Origin: Charina bottae | Taxonomy: Eukaryota; Chordata; Lepidosauria; Squamata; Charinaidae | Direction of reading: 5' to 3' | Assembly: GCA_023362775.1 (NCBI GenBank) | Contig: JALMGJ010000005.1 | Location: 66,780,463 to 66,844,462 of the forward strand | DNA: 64,000 nucleotides | In this document: in pieces, positions 1 through 12,300 of the stretch | How positions within the stretch are numbered: the first letter of the stretch is position 1 | How the letters are laid out: every line of letters begins with the position of its first letter | Notes under the pieces: model-generated | What the model saw: only the letters and a program-made list of their open reading frames with translations | Database searches by the model: none | What the model was told of the DNA's origin: nothing | Translations under genes and position numbers: made by a program

Positions 1-77
1 CAAACGGAGATGAGCACCAGACCCTAGAGTCAGACACGACTGCACAAATGTGCGGGGGGAACCTTTACCTTTTATAT
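1..77 (+). mobile_element. Sauria SINE, 3' end only (cut by window edge)
   Basis: The sequence matches the 3' ends of the complete copies at 32.5, 33.0 and 39.1 kb: an 'acggagatgagcacc' block, a 'gacacgactgcacaa' block, then 'ggggggaacctttacctttt'. Sauria SINEs are tRNA-derived squamate elements whose tail resembles BovB, which is thought to mobilise them. The head lies outside the window. Confidence 0.85.
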
Positions 78-978
78 TTAAAACATCTGGACAATTTTCT
101 CTGTCCATTGATAAGAAGCTATTTTCTATAGCAGACAACTACTCAAGGAAAGCTATGAAAGATGCCAGCAAAAGTAATATCCTTCCATCTTAATGACTGT
201 ATAAGGCTTGTTTTAAGACTATTTTACTAAGCTTTAGACTATTTTTCTAGGCTTTACTAAGCTTTACTAAGCTTTCAGACTATTTTACTTCTATTAGACA
301 TGAACTTATTTAATACCAGTTTCAATTATTAAGACACTCATATTCCCAGAAAGTATGGGCAACTCTATTAAAAATTCAGTTATACTTAGTTTTACTTTTT
401 TCCAGTCTTAAATTCATTTTGCCCTCTCCGTCCATGAATTTACCTTACTTTTTTAAAAAATATACTCAAATATATGCATTCTGTGGACATTTCTAATGTA
501 TTTTCTAGACATTTTTTCTACTGTTTATACTTTCATGGATATATACAAACACATACTGTCTCTAATATGCACATACATTTCTTGACTGAAGAATGGCATT
601 GCAAATTGCAGAAATGTGTAAATATCAGAGTAAATCCATGTTTTGTTTGCAAACTGGTTTGGGAAATGTAAGTTAAATAAGTTTGCATTAAAAGGCAAAA
701 TGCACAAATTTCTCCACCATCTCCCAGGTTTTTTTTTTTTATTGTGTAATCATGCCTTGATAAAGAGGTTTGGGGGGGCTATATTTATTCATAGCAAGTT
801 ATACCGGTTGCCAGGAAAAGGAATGGCCTTCTGTCTTAATGACTCCTCTCTAACATGTTTATGGTGGATCCAGCTGTAGCTAAAGATTTCTCTTTTCAGT
901 TTTGTGTAAAATTATGGCTGCCCTGTCCAAATTGAAAAGGATAAATTATTTCAATAATATATATGAGTGCTGAATGAA
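78..978. other. Anonymous AT-rich sequence
   Basis: I see no gene or recognisable repeat here. The open frames are short and have no familiar motifs. A stretch around 190-290 repeats 'gactattttactaagcttt' variants, which is local low-complexity duplication. Confidence 0.5.
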
Positions 979-1059
979 GAGTAATGCCTCTACCTCCATA
1001 ACTTTCATTTAAATAAGGCTATTTAATAAACAAAAGAGGAAAAAATCCAGGAAATAAGC

Positions 1060-2130
1060 TTTTATGTTACCTGCATTTATTTCTCCACCATTAGCTATAC
1101 ACTTCTGCCAACAATGGACACGTTTCTTAAAGCTGTCACAAAAGAACTTTACACTTTGTCTCTTTAATCAGGTCCTGACAGTCCTTTCTGCCTCTTCATC
1201 TGAGTCAAACAGATGCCCACCAAGATATTCCTTCGATTTTGGGAAAAGATGGAAATTTCATGGTGCCAAGTCCGGGCTATATGGAGGATGGGGTGAGACT
1301 GGGAGATCCAACTTCATAATTGCCTCTTGGGCAGCTTATGACATATGAGGCCTAGTGTTGTCATGTTGCAGTAAAAATGCCTTCTTGTGCTTAAACTCTG
1401 CTTGATCATTTTTTCAAAGTTTTGAGTGTTGCAATGTAGAGTTGAGTTGACAGTGATACCAGGTTCAAGGAAATCCATGTGACTTATGTTGGAATTTTCA
1501 GGGTTCAACTCAGTATTGTCTCATAAGCATAAGGGGGGGGGGGGTCCTTTCTAGTAAAAGCATATCTATTGTGCTTGTGGGATGTCACACAGGTCACCTG
1601 ATTTCCACTTCCTCCTTCTTCTCGAGTTTGGGGGATTAACAACCTCCATTACTCTTTGGGCACATCTGCAAGCAACGCTTCTACTTTGCAAGATTGTTGT
1701 TAGCTGCTTGGAGTTCTTTTATTAACCTTCAAAACTCCATCAACTTACACCATACATGCCCAGAAAACTGTAACCATAACTTTTCCTGCCAAAGCCTGTG
1801 TTTAGATTTGTTCTCCCACAGGTGAAGCTTTATGATAATATTCCATGGACTAATAACAACAGACTGGTCATTGTAACAATGAGCCCATGTTTCAGCAGTT
1901 GTCATGATGCCGTGAAGATATTCCTCACCTTCATTCCCATAGTATGACAACAATTGCTGGCAACTTTCAATTCTTGAAGTTTTCATCTCTGCCATTAGCA
2001 TGGGAAGAACCCATCTTGCACAAGCCTTCCAATATTGAAGAACATCAATAATGTGACTGAAATGTTCCTGCAAAATGCCAAACTTGATATCAGTTTCCCT
2101 CTGAGTGATTTGCTGATTGTCCTTAATCAC
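1060..2130 (-). pseudogene. Mariner transposase, broken
   Basis: A mariner transposase cuts and pastes its own element using a DDE/D triad. The piece at 1729-2130 carries a SETMAR-like helix-turn-helix linker (MLMAEMKTSRIESCQQLL) and the first catalytic block, which reads TTAETW where the family has GDETW, so the catalytic Asp is lost. In another frame near 1350-1370 the second block still reads as QHDNTRPH on the minus strand. The C-terminal part at 1060-1300 resembles the end 'FPKLKEYLGGHLF...' seen in this family but is spread over several frames. Multiple frameshifts and the lost Asp make it non-functional. Confidence is high for the superfamily and moderate for the exact limits. Confidence 0.65.
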
Positions 2131-2182
2131 AGGTCATCCACTTTATTCTTCATCATGCAAATAAGCTCTTTCAGGTTCACCA

Positions 2183-2266
2183 TTTTCCTTTCCTTTCCTT
2201 TCCTTTCCTTTCCTTTCCTTTCCTTTCCTTTCCTTTCCTTTCCTTTCCTTTCCTTTCCTTTCCTTT
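2183..2266 (+). repeat. (TTTCC)n microsatellite
   Basis: About 16 near-perfect pentanucleotide units lie inside the mariner relic. They make open frames on both strands that are artefacts of the repeat. Confidence 0.95.
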
Positions 2267-2575
2267 TCATTTTTTTTGGCCCTGCAACAAACAGTACTGA
2301 TGTCAACACAGTCAACACCACAAACAAACCTGTATTTGGCAGGGACCCTTTTGGCAAAAATTCAGTCATGGTGTTTTGCTTAAAGTGAACTGACAAGTAG
2401 TCACTGCAGGCTTCCATTTCATGAACAGTAACAACGCAAGCTTTTCTCACAGCAATTTCCCACCAACTGAAGTGAAACAGCAGATGTTAAAGGATGCAAC
2501 AGAGCTTCTAGTGCATCCGTACTGCCATCTATTGGCAATTTATAACATTGGAAGCAATATTTGTCATTCAATCCA

Positions 2576-2593
2576 TGTGTGTGTGTGTGTGTA
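2576..2593 (+). repeat. (TG)n microsatellite
   Basis: A short TG run just right of the mariner relic, followed by AT-rich 'tatatctatacctatag' sequence. Confidence 0.85.
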
Positions 2594-3770
2594 TATCTAT
2601 ACCTATAGCTACATCTATAAATGTATATAGTTGTCCATCTCACAATTGTGACTCTGGGCAATGAATATAAAACACTGGTTTTGTCATTTTAACAAAAGCC
2701 TTCAATCCTGCAGATGCTCTGGTGTGGTATTAATATACATATCCCTACATCTTTTGTTGAATTGTATGAGGTAACAATGCAGAAGTGAGGCATCACACTT
2801 CCTTTGCTCCTTCTGATAATGTAACCATCCCACCTAAAAGTACAGAAGCTGACAAATCTCTCCATTGACTGGCAAATATGGATAGCTAAATTGATATTCC
2901 CAGATTCCTACAAGATTACCCAAACAAATTTTACGCATCCACTACTCTTTAATATTGAGGAAAGAGGTTCTTTTAAAGCTGCATACCTGGCTATGGTTAA
3001 ACTTGGTGCCATAATTTCAGATTAAACTAATATAAGATCTGACATAAGCTCTGCCCCTTTTGTCCATGCATGGTGCCAACAAGATGCACTTCAAAAGAGG
3101 GAAAGCTTGCAGTGCTGCTTTCATCATTTAACCTCTCTCTGCAGGTTCTGCACAACACCAAGTTCTGTTTTCCAATTTCCCTAAAGTTTTCTTCTCTTGC
3201 AAAGGAGCTTTTCTTTTCTACCCCCTATCATTCCACAACCTTCCTGGGTTCTTCCACTTCCTGTTCTGATAATGCCCCATGACTTATAAGGGGTGTAAGT
3301 CCAGGAAATAATGCAAATCTCTTCAGTGATTGCAAATTTTCTACCTGCAAACCTGAGAATAATTTTAGCTATCTTACACTGCACTCTATTGCACTTTAAC
3401 AGCACTGCAGGTTGTTTGTCATATGGGATCTGGGACTCTTGTTTTCTTATCAATAACTGTAATTGAAAGTGGATGTCCGTGACATTCAGAAACCAGAAAA
3501 GCAATGATTTGCCACACTGAATACAGCTGATCACCAGCAACTTACAAATATTCTTGATGCTGGGATGTAGCATGAGATAGCAAAAACACCATCTTTGTAT
3601 AGCTAAACTTTTCTTCAAAGGGATACTTTTATTTAAGATCTATGGTGACAGAAATTAGGCCTCTGTAATTAATTGGATGAGATGCTTCTCTTGCTATCTG
3701 AGCAGCAATCTCAAGAGGAGTTTGAAGTAGTTCCATCAAGCCATCAAGTGATGGTGGCTGCTTCACAACT
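2594..3770. other. Anonymous sequence
   Basis: No gene or assignable repeat. A minus-strand open frame of 145 codons at 3181-3618 has no recognisable motif and I treat it as chance. Confidence 0.45.
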
Positions 3771-3811
3771 CAAGTAACAGATCAAAAGAGGTGCTTTTGA
3801 TCTGTTACTTG
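3771..3811. repeat. Perfect 18-bp inverted repeat, 5-nt loop
   Basis: The left arm at 3771-3788 (caagtaacagatcaaaag) is exactly complementary to 3794-3811, with the loop aggtg between them. It has no T-run like a bacterial terminator and lies in anonymous sequence. Confidence 0.9.
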
Positions 3812-4590
3812 CTTGCAAGAGATGCGCCCTAATTGAACTACATTGATAAGGAATTATTTGCTTATCAAAGGATCAAAGATTCATAGATTTAATTGTTAAT
3901 ACAGATATTAGTTTTACATTTTCTGCGCTCATTCGTCTTTATACAGATGTCACTTCCATTTTATAAACTACAATTTACATCTGTGATATAGTGGTGCTGG
4001 TTTTATTCTGTTCTAGATTTAATTTTCAAGTGTGTTTGCTACTTTTTAGTAATTACGTTTTAAAACCGTTGGTGAATCAGTAGGATAGTCTTTTAAATCC
4101 ATGTTATATAAATATTTTTAATGAAAGCATGTATGATCGATTTATTTATTAGCAAAGGTTGCATTATTTTGTAAACCTAAAACAAGTTAAAGCCAGTGAC
4201 ATGCCAATGTCCTGGTACTGTGCTCCTCTCATTAAAAAAAGTAAACACAAGCATAGGAAGTAGCTATATCTATTGCTCTGCTTCATCTCCAATCTTGAAA
4301 TATCCTACAAGTGGTATATGAAGCAAGCATCTTAGAGTATCATTTCATTTTGGTCCAGGCCATGCAATATATAAAAATCCAAGTAAACATATGCAATAAA
4401 CAAACATAATCAACAATAAATCATATGAGCTAATTTCATATAATAACATTTATGACTCTACTGACCAATATCTGATGATCCAAAATGCACTCAAGGAAAA
4501 CTTAGCAACTGTCAAAGTAATTTTATCATATTAGTCAGATGGACAACAAGCAACGTAACATCTACCAGACTGACCGTGATATTCAATTTT
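3812..4590. other. Anonymous AT-rich sequence
   Basis: Nothing recognisable. There are many A/T runs and no long open frames. Confidence 0.5.
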
Positions 4591-4591
4591 A

Positions 4592-4619
4592 CTCTCTCTC
4601 TCTCTCTCTCTCTCTCTCA
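4592..4619 (+). repeat. (CT)n microsatellite
   Basis: About 14 CT units directly abutting the palindromic MITE. Confidence 0.95.
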
Positions 4620-4620
4620 A

Positions 4621-4740
4621 CGTGTTTTTCAAACTTGGCCACTTTGAGATGCATGGACTTCAACTCCCAGAATTCCCCAGCCAGCACTTGTGGAGTTGTA
4701 GTCCATGCATCTCAAAGTGACCAAGTTTGAAAAACACCAG
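4621..4740. mobile_element. Short palindromic MITE (probable hAT type)
   Basis: The outer arms are near-perfect inverted repeats: 'gtgtttttcaaacttgg' on the left against 'ccaagtttgaaaaacac' on the right, continuing inward through 'tgagatgcatggact'. The centre holds 'cccagaattccccagccagc'. Such fold-back elements are common in squamates. No TSD can be read because simple repeats flank both ends. A half copy lies at 49146-49186. Confidence 0.7.
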
Positions 4741-4743
4741 TTT

Positions 4744-4746
<3 letters not shown>

Positions 4747-4791
<45 letters not shown>
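4747..4791 (+). repeat. (GT)n microsatellite
   Basis: About 22 GT units, immediately right of the MITE. Confidence 0.95.
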
Positions 4792-5254
4792 CTGATCCAT
4801 TTGATGATTTGTGTGAGGTTCTCCAATTTTCCAGTTGAAAGTCCCTGTGATAGATTTAAAGAGAAGCCATACTGGAACATTTCAAAATGTTTCTGGAATG
4901 ATGAAAAAGTATCTCCAAAATAAAGATGCTTAAACCTGGAAAGTAGAAATGTAATTGCAGCCAAAGATGAAACGTTCTTACATGTTGACTGGATTTGATA
5001 TGGTTTGGCCCTGTATCAGTGAATTTGAGACTAAATTAGGGGCCTGGAAAAGAGATTTAACATTTTAGATGGGATTGATTCCAGATGGGTAACTTTTTAG
5101 GATGGTTCCACCTGTATTCCATATAACAACTGGACATGAGGTTTGGCTACCCTTCCTGCTCTTGATAGTGGCAGGTATAAATCTGGCCTTTTTATATTGG
5201 AAAAAAGATTGAATGGCAGCTGCAATCCTTTCAGTATTTTGCATAATGTAAATT
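4792..5254. other. Anonymous sequence
   Basis: No recognisable feature between the GT repeat and the BovB end. Confidence 0.45.
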
Positions 5255-5546
5255 AAAATCAACCCTGACTGCTCATTGGAAAGACATATACTGAAGCTGA
5301 AGCTCAAATACTTTGGCCACCTAATGCGAAGAGAGGACTCACTGGAAAAGACCCTGATGCTGGGAAAGACTGAAGGCAAAAGGAGAAGGGGACGGCAGAG
5401 GGTGAGATGGTTAGATAGCACCACCGATGTAATGAACATGAATTTGAGTAAACTCCGAGAGACAGTGGAGGACAGGAAGGCCTGGCGTGCTATAGTCCAT
5501 GAGGTCACGAAGAGTCGGACATGACTAAACGACTGAACAACAAAAT
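5255..5546 (+). mobile_element. BovB (RTE-clade LINE), 3' end
   Basis: The plus-strand frame at 5276-5524 encodes the C-terminus of the BovB polyprotein, including KYFGHLMRREDSLEKTLMLG and the ending AWRAIVHEVTKSRT, followed by 'gacatgactaaacgactgaac'. BovB is an RTE LINE shared by squamates and ruminants through horizontal transfer. Only about 290 bp remain, with no reverse transcriptase, so this is a 5'-truncated dead copy. Its end 'gtcggacatgact' is close to the Sauria SINE end 'gtcggacacgact'. Confidence 0.9.
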
Positions 5547-8500
5547 TAAAAGTGCATATCAAGATACTGAAGAATGAAAAACAACACCAAGCATTTGATT
5601 TGTTTCAGCATTTGACCATCTAAGATCTCATCTTTTAGCAAGTCCAATAATTACTTGGTTTTAAAAATAAACTATCAAACTTCAGTGAAAAATATCTCTC
5701 AGAGCTGCTTGGTATTCAAATCAGTGTAGTAAATTGTGTTGGGTAGCTTAGTGTAGTAAATTATGGCCTGAGCAGCCATATTTACATAGGGCAATACTCC
5801 ATTCATTGCTAGGGATCATGTGATGCTCAAGGATGCCTGCTAGCCATTTTGGATGCAGAACTAGAATTTACTGTTGCTTTAGCTGTACTGCAGTTCAGAA
5901 TAACACTATTCCCAACAAGAAATCATCTTGTTGATTTAGAAGTGCCACATGTAAGTCCACAGACTAAATTTAGTGAGACATGTAACATATTCTAAAGTTA
6001 TTATAGCTATGACAGAAAATAAAATAAAAGAGGAATGAGAGAGAGAAAAGGTAACCCAGTGGTTAATTTTTAAGGCTCAGAGCTACTGGTGTAAATTTTC
6101 TGCACTAATTCTTAATTCCAATTCACTAATACTTTTTGTCGGTTTGTTTATGGCAGTCTAGGAGAAGTCTTACCATCCTACAACCATACCATCCAAAAAT
6201 CTAACAGGGTCAAAGGAGCAATAAGAAGCAGGCAGTTTGCAACAGCTTTTTGTGTCTCTCTAAACTATGGTGACCTCACGTCCTTTATTTCAGAAAACTG
6301 TTCTTTAGATTTATTTATTTTTCAAAAACTCATTTTTGTCTTTTATTTCAGTCATGTAACTCTTACTGTACAAGTGATACCACTTAATGCACTCTTTCAT
6401 AATCATGTGAAAAATATGGAAATTGGATTGTCTTTTTAAAATAAATTTACATATACTGTTTGATTTCAGATATTTTTATTAGAATATGCATTTTTGCAAA
6501 GTTTTTCTTGGTTTTCCTCTTGAATTTTCCTTTGTAAAGCAAAGTTGTAATCATAAGCAATTAAAATGTTTTGTCCTTATTAACCTCTTTCAGATTTGCC
6601 CTTTATTTTTTCCAAGAAAATATGGTCACCATATAGACATCATTTGATTTCAACTCTAGTAAGAATTTTGATTGTGCATTTCAGGCCCTGGGAAAGAAAC
6701 CGTTCTTTTTATCTCAAGTGCAAATTATTTCTTCTTTCCAGTCTTCAGACTGAAAAATCATCTTTGAATATTTTTGTTTTGTTTTGTTGAGATGTGTTTT
6801 GTTGCTCTTTATGTACATGTCTATAATCTCACTAATGTATTTATGATCTGTATTTTATCAGCACTGTACATGCTTCACTGACTAAGCCTGAGTTCTGTAT
6901 TTCTTAATAATTATTAGTGAGGAAAGGATATCACACTTTTTTCTAGTGACAAAAGGAAAGATACAGTAATTGTGCTGCAGTTTAATATAACTTCAGGTAG
7001 CATGGTGTTACATAAAGCTGAGTTATGGGATGATCAGTTTTAAACATATGAGAGATTCAGAAACAAAGAAAAAAGGAGATAGGAGATAAGTCAAGAAAAG
7101 TCATAGCATACTTGGGGTTGATTGTGTGAGAGATAGACACGTATGAACATGTTGGATTTTAAGTGAGCTTAGAAAGAGAAATGACACGGTGTTAACACAG
7201 TGATATGATACCTAATGTTGGTTGCAGAATGATGAATGATCCTGCAAAATAGATCATAGAGTGATAACTTGAAAAGCAAGGAATTAAATATTTTTCTTCT
7301 CTTAAGTCTCATCTATTTCTCTGACTATTTTGCATTAATGATTTTGTGGTGATGCCACTAGGTTTTTTAATATTCAATTAATTCTCAAAAGAGGAAATAA
7401 CATAGAGTTGACTAAATAAATAAGCGAACAAATTTCCAAAATATCTCCAATTATTCTTTCTTTCTGCTGGCCCAGCTTCAAATGGCTGTCTGAAAGATAC
7501 CCTTTAAGAATAGGAGAAATTTATTAAAAATCAGTTCTAAAAATATCTACATGGAAGCAAGCCTTCCTGATTTCAGTGAGACTTACTCTCAAATAAGTTG
7601 GTAGAGGATTGCATCTCAATTCCAGAAATGTCAAAAAACACTTGACAGCCTGTTTAGCCATATTCTTTGGTTCCAATAACATCTACTCTCTAGGAAGATC
7701 AGTGGATAAATAGTATTTCAGCCTGCTTTCCAAAATGGTCTAAAAAGAAAAAAGAAGCCACATGCCAAATACCATAGTAACAAGTATAAATTGCTAGTGG
7801 ATGACAAATTGTCATCTAAGGGATTGAGAGAATATTCCAAAGTGCTGCTGACTCCCATGCCACAGAGGAAGATGGATTTGCCAGGCAAATCTTTGTAGAT
7901 TTTTCTATCTCTAAATTATGCATTTCCCCCAAAGGAATGAAATGGGAATTGGATACATCAGCTCCAGGCTAGCATAGCTGAGGGCCTGGGTACAGGTCCT
8001 TCTTGGGGAAAAGGAGTCTAAAATAATCTCCTCTCCTGTCCAATTTTGTGGTGATACAGTTAAGCTAATAGAGTTTTCTAATCTCCATCTCAGAAGAGGC
8101 ATCTCCACCCCATTTTAATGTCTCCTAGATGGCTTGAAGGGTCTTGGATTGCTTTCATTGCCCATTGCTATTATTCTTCTATTTACATGCTTCCTATATT
8201 ATTTATATGGATGAAATTCACATCTCTTATCACAAATATTTTTAGTGAAATATAAAGTGAAGAAACATTCAAATTCCAAAGCTCCTTACACACTTTGCTT
8301 CATGTATTCTATTCATCTTTAGGAACCTGGTGAAAAATTGCAGCGTCTACAGTCATTTGGAAGATTCAGCTATATAAAGACAGTACAATGCAGCATCTGA
8401 GCAATTCTCAAGTGCAATCAAGGATATGCCTGCATAAAAATACCCATAATTACTGGTTGTGATTTGATTCTTTTTTTAGACTTTATCATTCATTTAGATT

Positions 8501-8765
8501 TTAAAATGCAAATATTTATACGCATGTAAATTTATAACCTTTCCTGAAACAAGAAAGAGCCAAAACACACACAAAAAATGGATGATTAATTCTACTTTGG
8601 ATTTAGAGAAATCTTTCAGGATAGGGAATAATATATTCTTGAAGAGCTTGATGCTGTTGCTGGAGTTCAGTCATTATATTGTTTCTAGTTCTTCTGACCC
8701 AGTGGACCTCATTTCACCAGGATTGATTCTCAGTTACTACCTCTGAGTTCTTGAAAACCCATGTT
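5547..8765. other. Long anonymous AT-rich stretch
   Basis: I find no gene. Open frames stay under about 70 codons. One short relic at about 7573-7613 ('tcagtgagacttactctcaaataag') resembles a common amniote interspersed motif that recurs weakly at 59618-59642. The rest looks like unique intergenic or intronic sequence. Confidence 0.5.
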
Positions 8766-9055
8766 GGTATTATTTATTCTATTAGATTTAGAGGGAATTC
8801 CCAGTGACTCTGGGCAGCTTACACCTCTAAAAGTAGAAAACAGTAAAATGAAAGAAAAAATACTGTATATATGTACGTCCAGAACAAACAACCCACTACA
8901 ACAAAAGAAAACTAATAGAGATTCAACATCCACATTAATCCCAGGTCTGAGAGCAGAGCCAGGTTTTCAGAGACTTACGGAACAGCTGCAGGAAGGGAGC
9001 AGTAGAGATCTCCAGGGGGATGCTATTCCAGAGGGCAAGCACCACCACATGTCAC
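8766..9055 (-). mobile_element. L2-type LINE 3' end
   Basis: The left end 'cccagtgactctgggcagct' is the complement of the L2-like tail seen at 50.8 kb. It is followed by 'cagggggatgctattccaga', which matches the antisense L2 coding end also seen at 24.3 kb. The element is degenerate and the right limit is approximate, where BovB sequence takes over. Confidence 0.55.
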
Positions 9056-9301
9056 CAGTGATAGGATTTAGCCAACTTGATTTCTGTTGGCATATTTTTG
9101 ATTGCTCTGATTTTCTAAGCATCAGGGTCTTCTCCAATGACTCTTGCTTTCCCATTATATGTCCAACATATTTAAGCTTTAGCTTCATTATTAGTATCTC
9201 CAGTGAGCAGTCTAGATTTATTTCTTCTAATATCATTGTTTTCTTGTACTTCAAGGTACAGTATTCCCAACAATTTTCTCCAGCATTCCAATTGAAAGGC
9301 A
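9056..9301 (-). mobile_element. BovB LINE, part 1 (split by L1)
   Basis: Antisense BovB. 'aagcatcagggtcttctcc' followed by the 'ccagtgagcagt' region corresponds to the same part of BovB as the copy at 40.1 kb. It is diverged. The element continues at 13228 beyond the L1 insertion. Confidence 0.75.
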
Positions 9302-9323
9302 TTGATTTTTCTTCAGCATTTCT
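9302..9323. repeat. 22-bp target-site duplication, left copy
   Basis: Identical to 13206-13227 (core ttttcttcagcattt). The pair brackets the L1 and lies within BovB sequence. Confidence 0.9.
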
Positions 9324-12300
9324 TTATATATATATATATATATATATTGGATTTTAAGTATACATAGATAAAAGTTTGAAAAGGAAAAAGAAATAGAAAT
9401 ACAAATCAAAGAAAGAAAAGAAAAGAAAAGAAAAAGTGTAGTAAAGCAAATAGAAAAAGAGAAAGATGAAACATAGAAATTAGTCAACTTCCGATTTATC
9501 TCTGGTCATAGTAATTTAAAAATTAATCTCTTACATGCTAGGTCTATATATAACATTGTAAAACATTTCCTGTCTAATATATCAATTTATATATATTTTA
9601 ATCTTCAAATCCCCATGTAAGCTTTGCCCCTCCTGCATTTTGCAAATAGTCCGTTAATGGTTTCCACTCTTTAAGAAAGTAATAATTTGTATTTTCTTTT
9701 AATAAACATGTCAATTTATCATTTTCTGCCATGTCCATTACTTTTAACATCCAGTCCTGTACCGTAGGTATAATCTGATTTTTCCAATTTTGTGCATATA
9801 CAAGTCTTGCTGCTGTAACCATATATTGCATAATTCTTGTAAATTTCTTTCCTGTTTGTTCTTCTAATATTCCCAGTAGAAATAGTTCTGGTTTAAATGG
9901 AACTCGAATTTGTAAAATATTTTGCATCAATGAGTGTATTTGAGTCCAAAACTTCTTTGCAATCTCACATGTCCACCACATATGGTAAAATGACCCCTCT
10001 TTTTTTTTACATTTCCAACACAAGTTGGAAACATTCCCATACATTTTAGCTAGCTTTTGTGGGGTCATATACCATCTGTACATCATCTTATAGAAATTTT
10101 CCTTCAAATTATAACACAAAGTAAATTTTAATCCTTTAGTCCACATATCTTCCCATTGTTGCATTCGAATGTTATGACCAATATTTTTGCCCATTTGATC
10201 ATGCAGTCTTTAACTTGCTCCTCTACCATTTCACCTTTTAACAATAATTTATACATTTTAGCAATTAAATGATCATCTGTCTCACATAATTGTATCTCAA
10301 ATTCCGATTTAGTTTGTTCAAATTCAAGTTCTTTTTTGTCTGATTTAAATTTTTCTACAAGTTGCATATATGAAAGCCATTGAAAAATATATCCATCTGA
10401 GGCCAGTTCTTCTTTTGATTTAGTTTTATATTGTCCTTGTTCTTTTTTAAAAAAAGTCTTTGTAAGTCAGCCATTTATCTTTAACTCTTACTTCTGTTCT
10501 ATGAAGTGCTTCTTGTGTGGAAATCCATAAAGGTCTTTTATAACATAAAGTTATTTATACTTATTCCAAATTCTTAACAAAGATCTTCTGATATAATAAT
10601 TTTTAAAGTCCACATTAACTTTCACTTTGTCATACCACAAATATCCATGCCATCCATATCTTAATTCATGACCCTCTAAATTCAATAGTTTTTCATTTTT
10701 CAAAACTATCCACTCTTTAATCCATACCAAACAACAAGCAGCATAATATAGTTTCAGATCCGGTAAACCCAGTCCGCCTCTTTCTTTTGAATCTTGTAAG
10801 ACTTTATATTTTATTCTTGGTTTTTTCCCTTGCCAAATAAACTTAGAAATATCTCGCTGCCATTGTTTGAAAGGTTCTTCTGATGCCAATATAGGTAATG
10901 TTTGAAAAAGATATAAAATTCTTGGCAAAATATTCATTTTAATTGCTGAAATTCTACCTAATAGTGATAGTTGTAATTTTTCCCATTGATCCAAATCTTT
11001 TTTAATATCTGTCCAAAGCGGGATCTAATTATTCTTAAACAACTTAACATTTTTAGTTGTTAAATATACTCCCAAATATTTTACTTTTTCTTCCATTGAA
11101 TATCCCGTTATTTCTTTCAATTTCTCTTGTTGATGGTAGTCCATGTTTTTGGTCAAAACTTTTGTTTTTTGTAAATTCACTTTAAACCCTACTAACAATC
11201 CAAAGTCTTTCAATTTCTGAATCAATGATTCAATTCCATCTAGTGGATTCTCCAAAGTAAAGACTAAGTCGTCAGCAAAGGCTCTTAATTTATAAATTTC
11301 TTTTTTAACCTTAATACCATGGATACCTTCATCTTGTCTAACATCTCTCAGTAAAACTTCTAATACCAATATAAACAAAAGTGGAGATAATGGACAACCT
11401 TGTCTTGTACCTTTTTGAATTTCACATGGTTTACTAAATTCTCTGTTTACAATTATTTTTGCAAATTGGGGAGTATATATTGATCTAATCCATTTAATAA
11501 AATTTTCTCCAAAATTCATATTTTCTAATACTTTAAACATAAAAGGCCAATTTAAATTATCAAAAGCTTTTGCAGCATCTATAAATATCAAGGCAGCTTG
11601 TTTTTCATAGTGTTGTTCCAGATATTCCAATATATCTAATATATTTCGAACATTGTCACGGATCTGTCTCTTAGGCAGAAATCCTGCTTGATCTTGATGG
11701 ATAAAGTTTTTAAGAATGTTTTTCATTCTTTCTGCCAATATAGTTGTAAAAATCTTAGTCATTATTGAGTAAAGATATTGGTCTATAATTCTTAGTTAAA
11801 GTCAAGTCTTGTTGTTCTTTAGGAATCAATGTTATATGTGCTTCTTTCCAAGTTTCTGGCATTGTTCCTGTTTCCAAAATCGAATCCATAGTCTTCTGTA
11901 AAGGTAAACATAATTCATCTTCAAAACATTTATAATAAGCTGCTGACAGGCCATCCGGTCCTGGTGCTTTTCCACTACTAATTTTCTTGAAAGCCTTTAC
12001 CATTTCCTCTGTTGTTATAGGATTATTAAGCATTAATCTTTGTTGGTCATCAAGAACAGTTAATTTCTGTTTACTCAGATATTCATCAATGTCCATCAAG
12101 TTAACTTATTGTTTTTATATAATTTTGAATAATAATCATAAAAAGCTTCTTGTATATCTATATTATTCACCATAACTTTTCCTTCATGTTGTATTCTGGA
12201 AATTAATTTTTTTTGTCTTTGTTTCCATAATTTATAAGCCAAACATCTACCTGGTTTATTGGCATGTTCAAAATATTTTTGCTTTGTAAATTTCATTTGA

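Larger units (their letters stand above)
979..2562 (-). mobile_element. Decayed mariner-family DNA transposon
   Basis: Read on the minus strand, the segment encodes pieces of a mariner (DD34D) transposase in the expected order. The ends are tentative: 'gagtaatgcctctac' on the left and the complement of 'ggaagcaatatttg' on the right look like a degraded terminal inverted repeat. An (AAAGG)n microsatellite at 2183-2266 and a G run near 1534 interrupt the element. The family assignment rests on the transposase pieces, not on the ends. Confidence 0.65.

Noticed and set aside
3181..3618. 145-codon minus-strand frame
   Set aside because: Longest frame in the anonymous sequence, but no recognisable motif or codon pattern. 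Likely chance.
3771..3811. Intrinsic transcription terminator
   Set aside because: No U-run follows the hairpin, and the genome is clearly eukaryotic.
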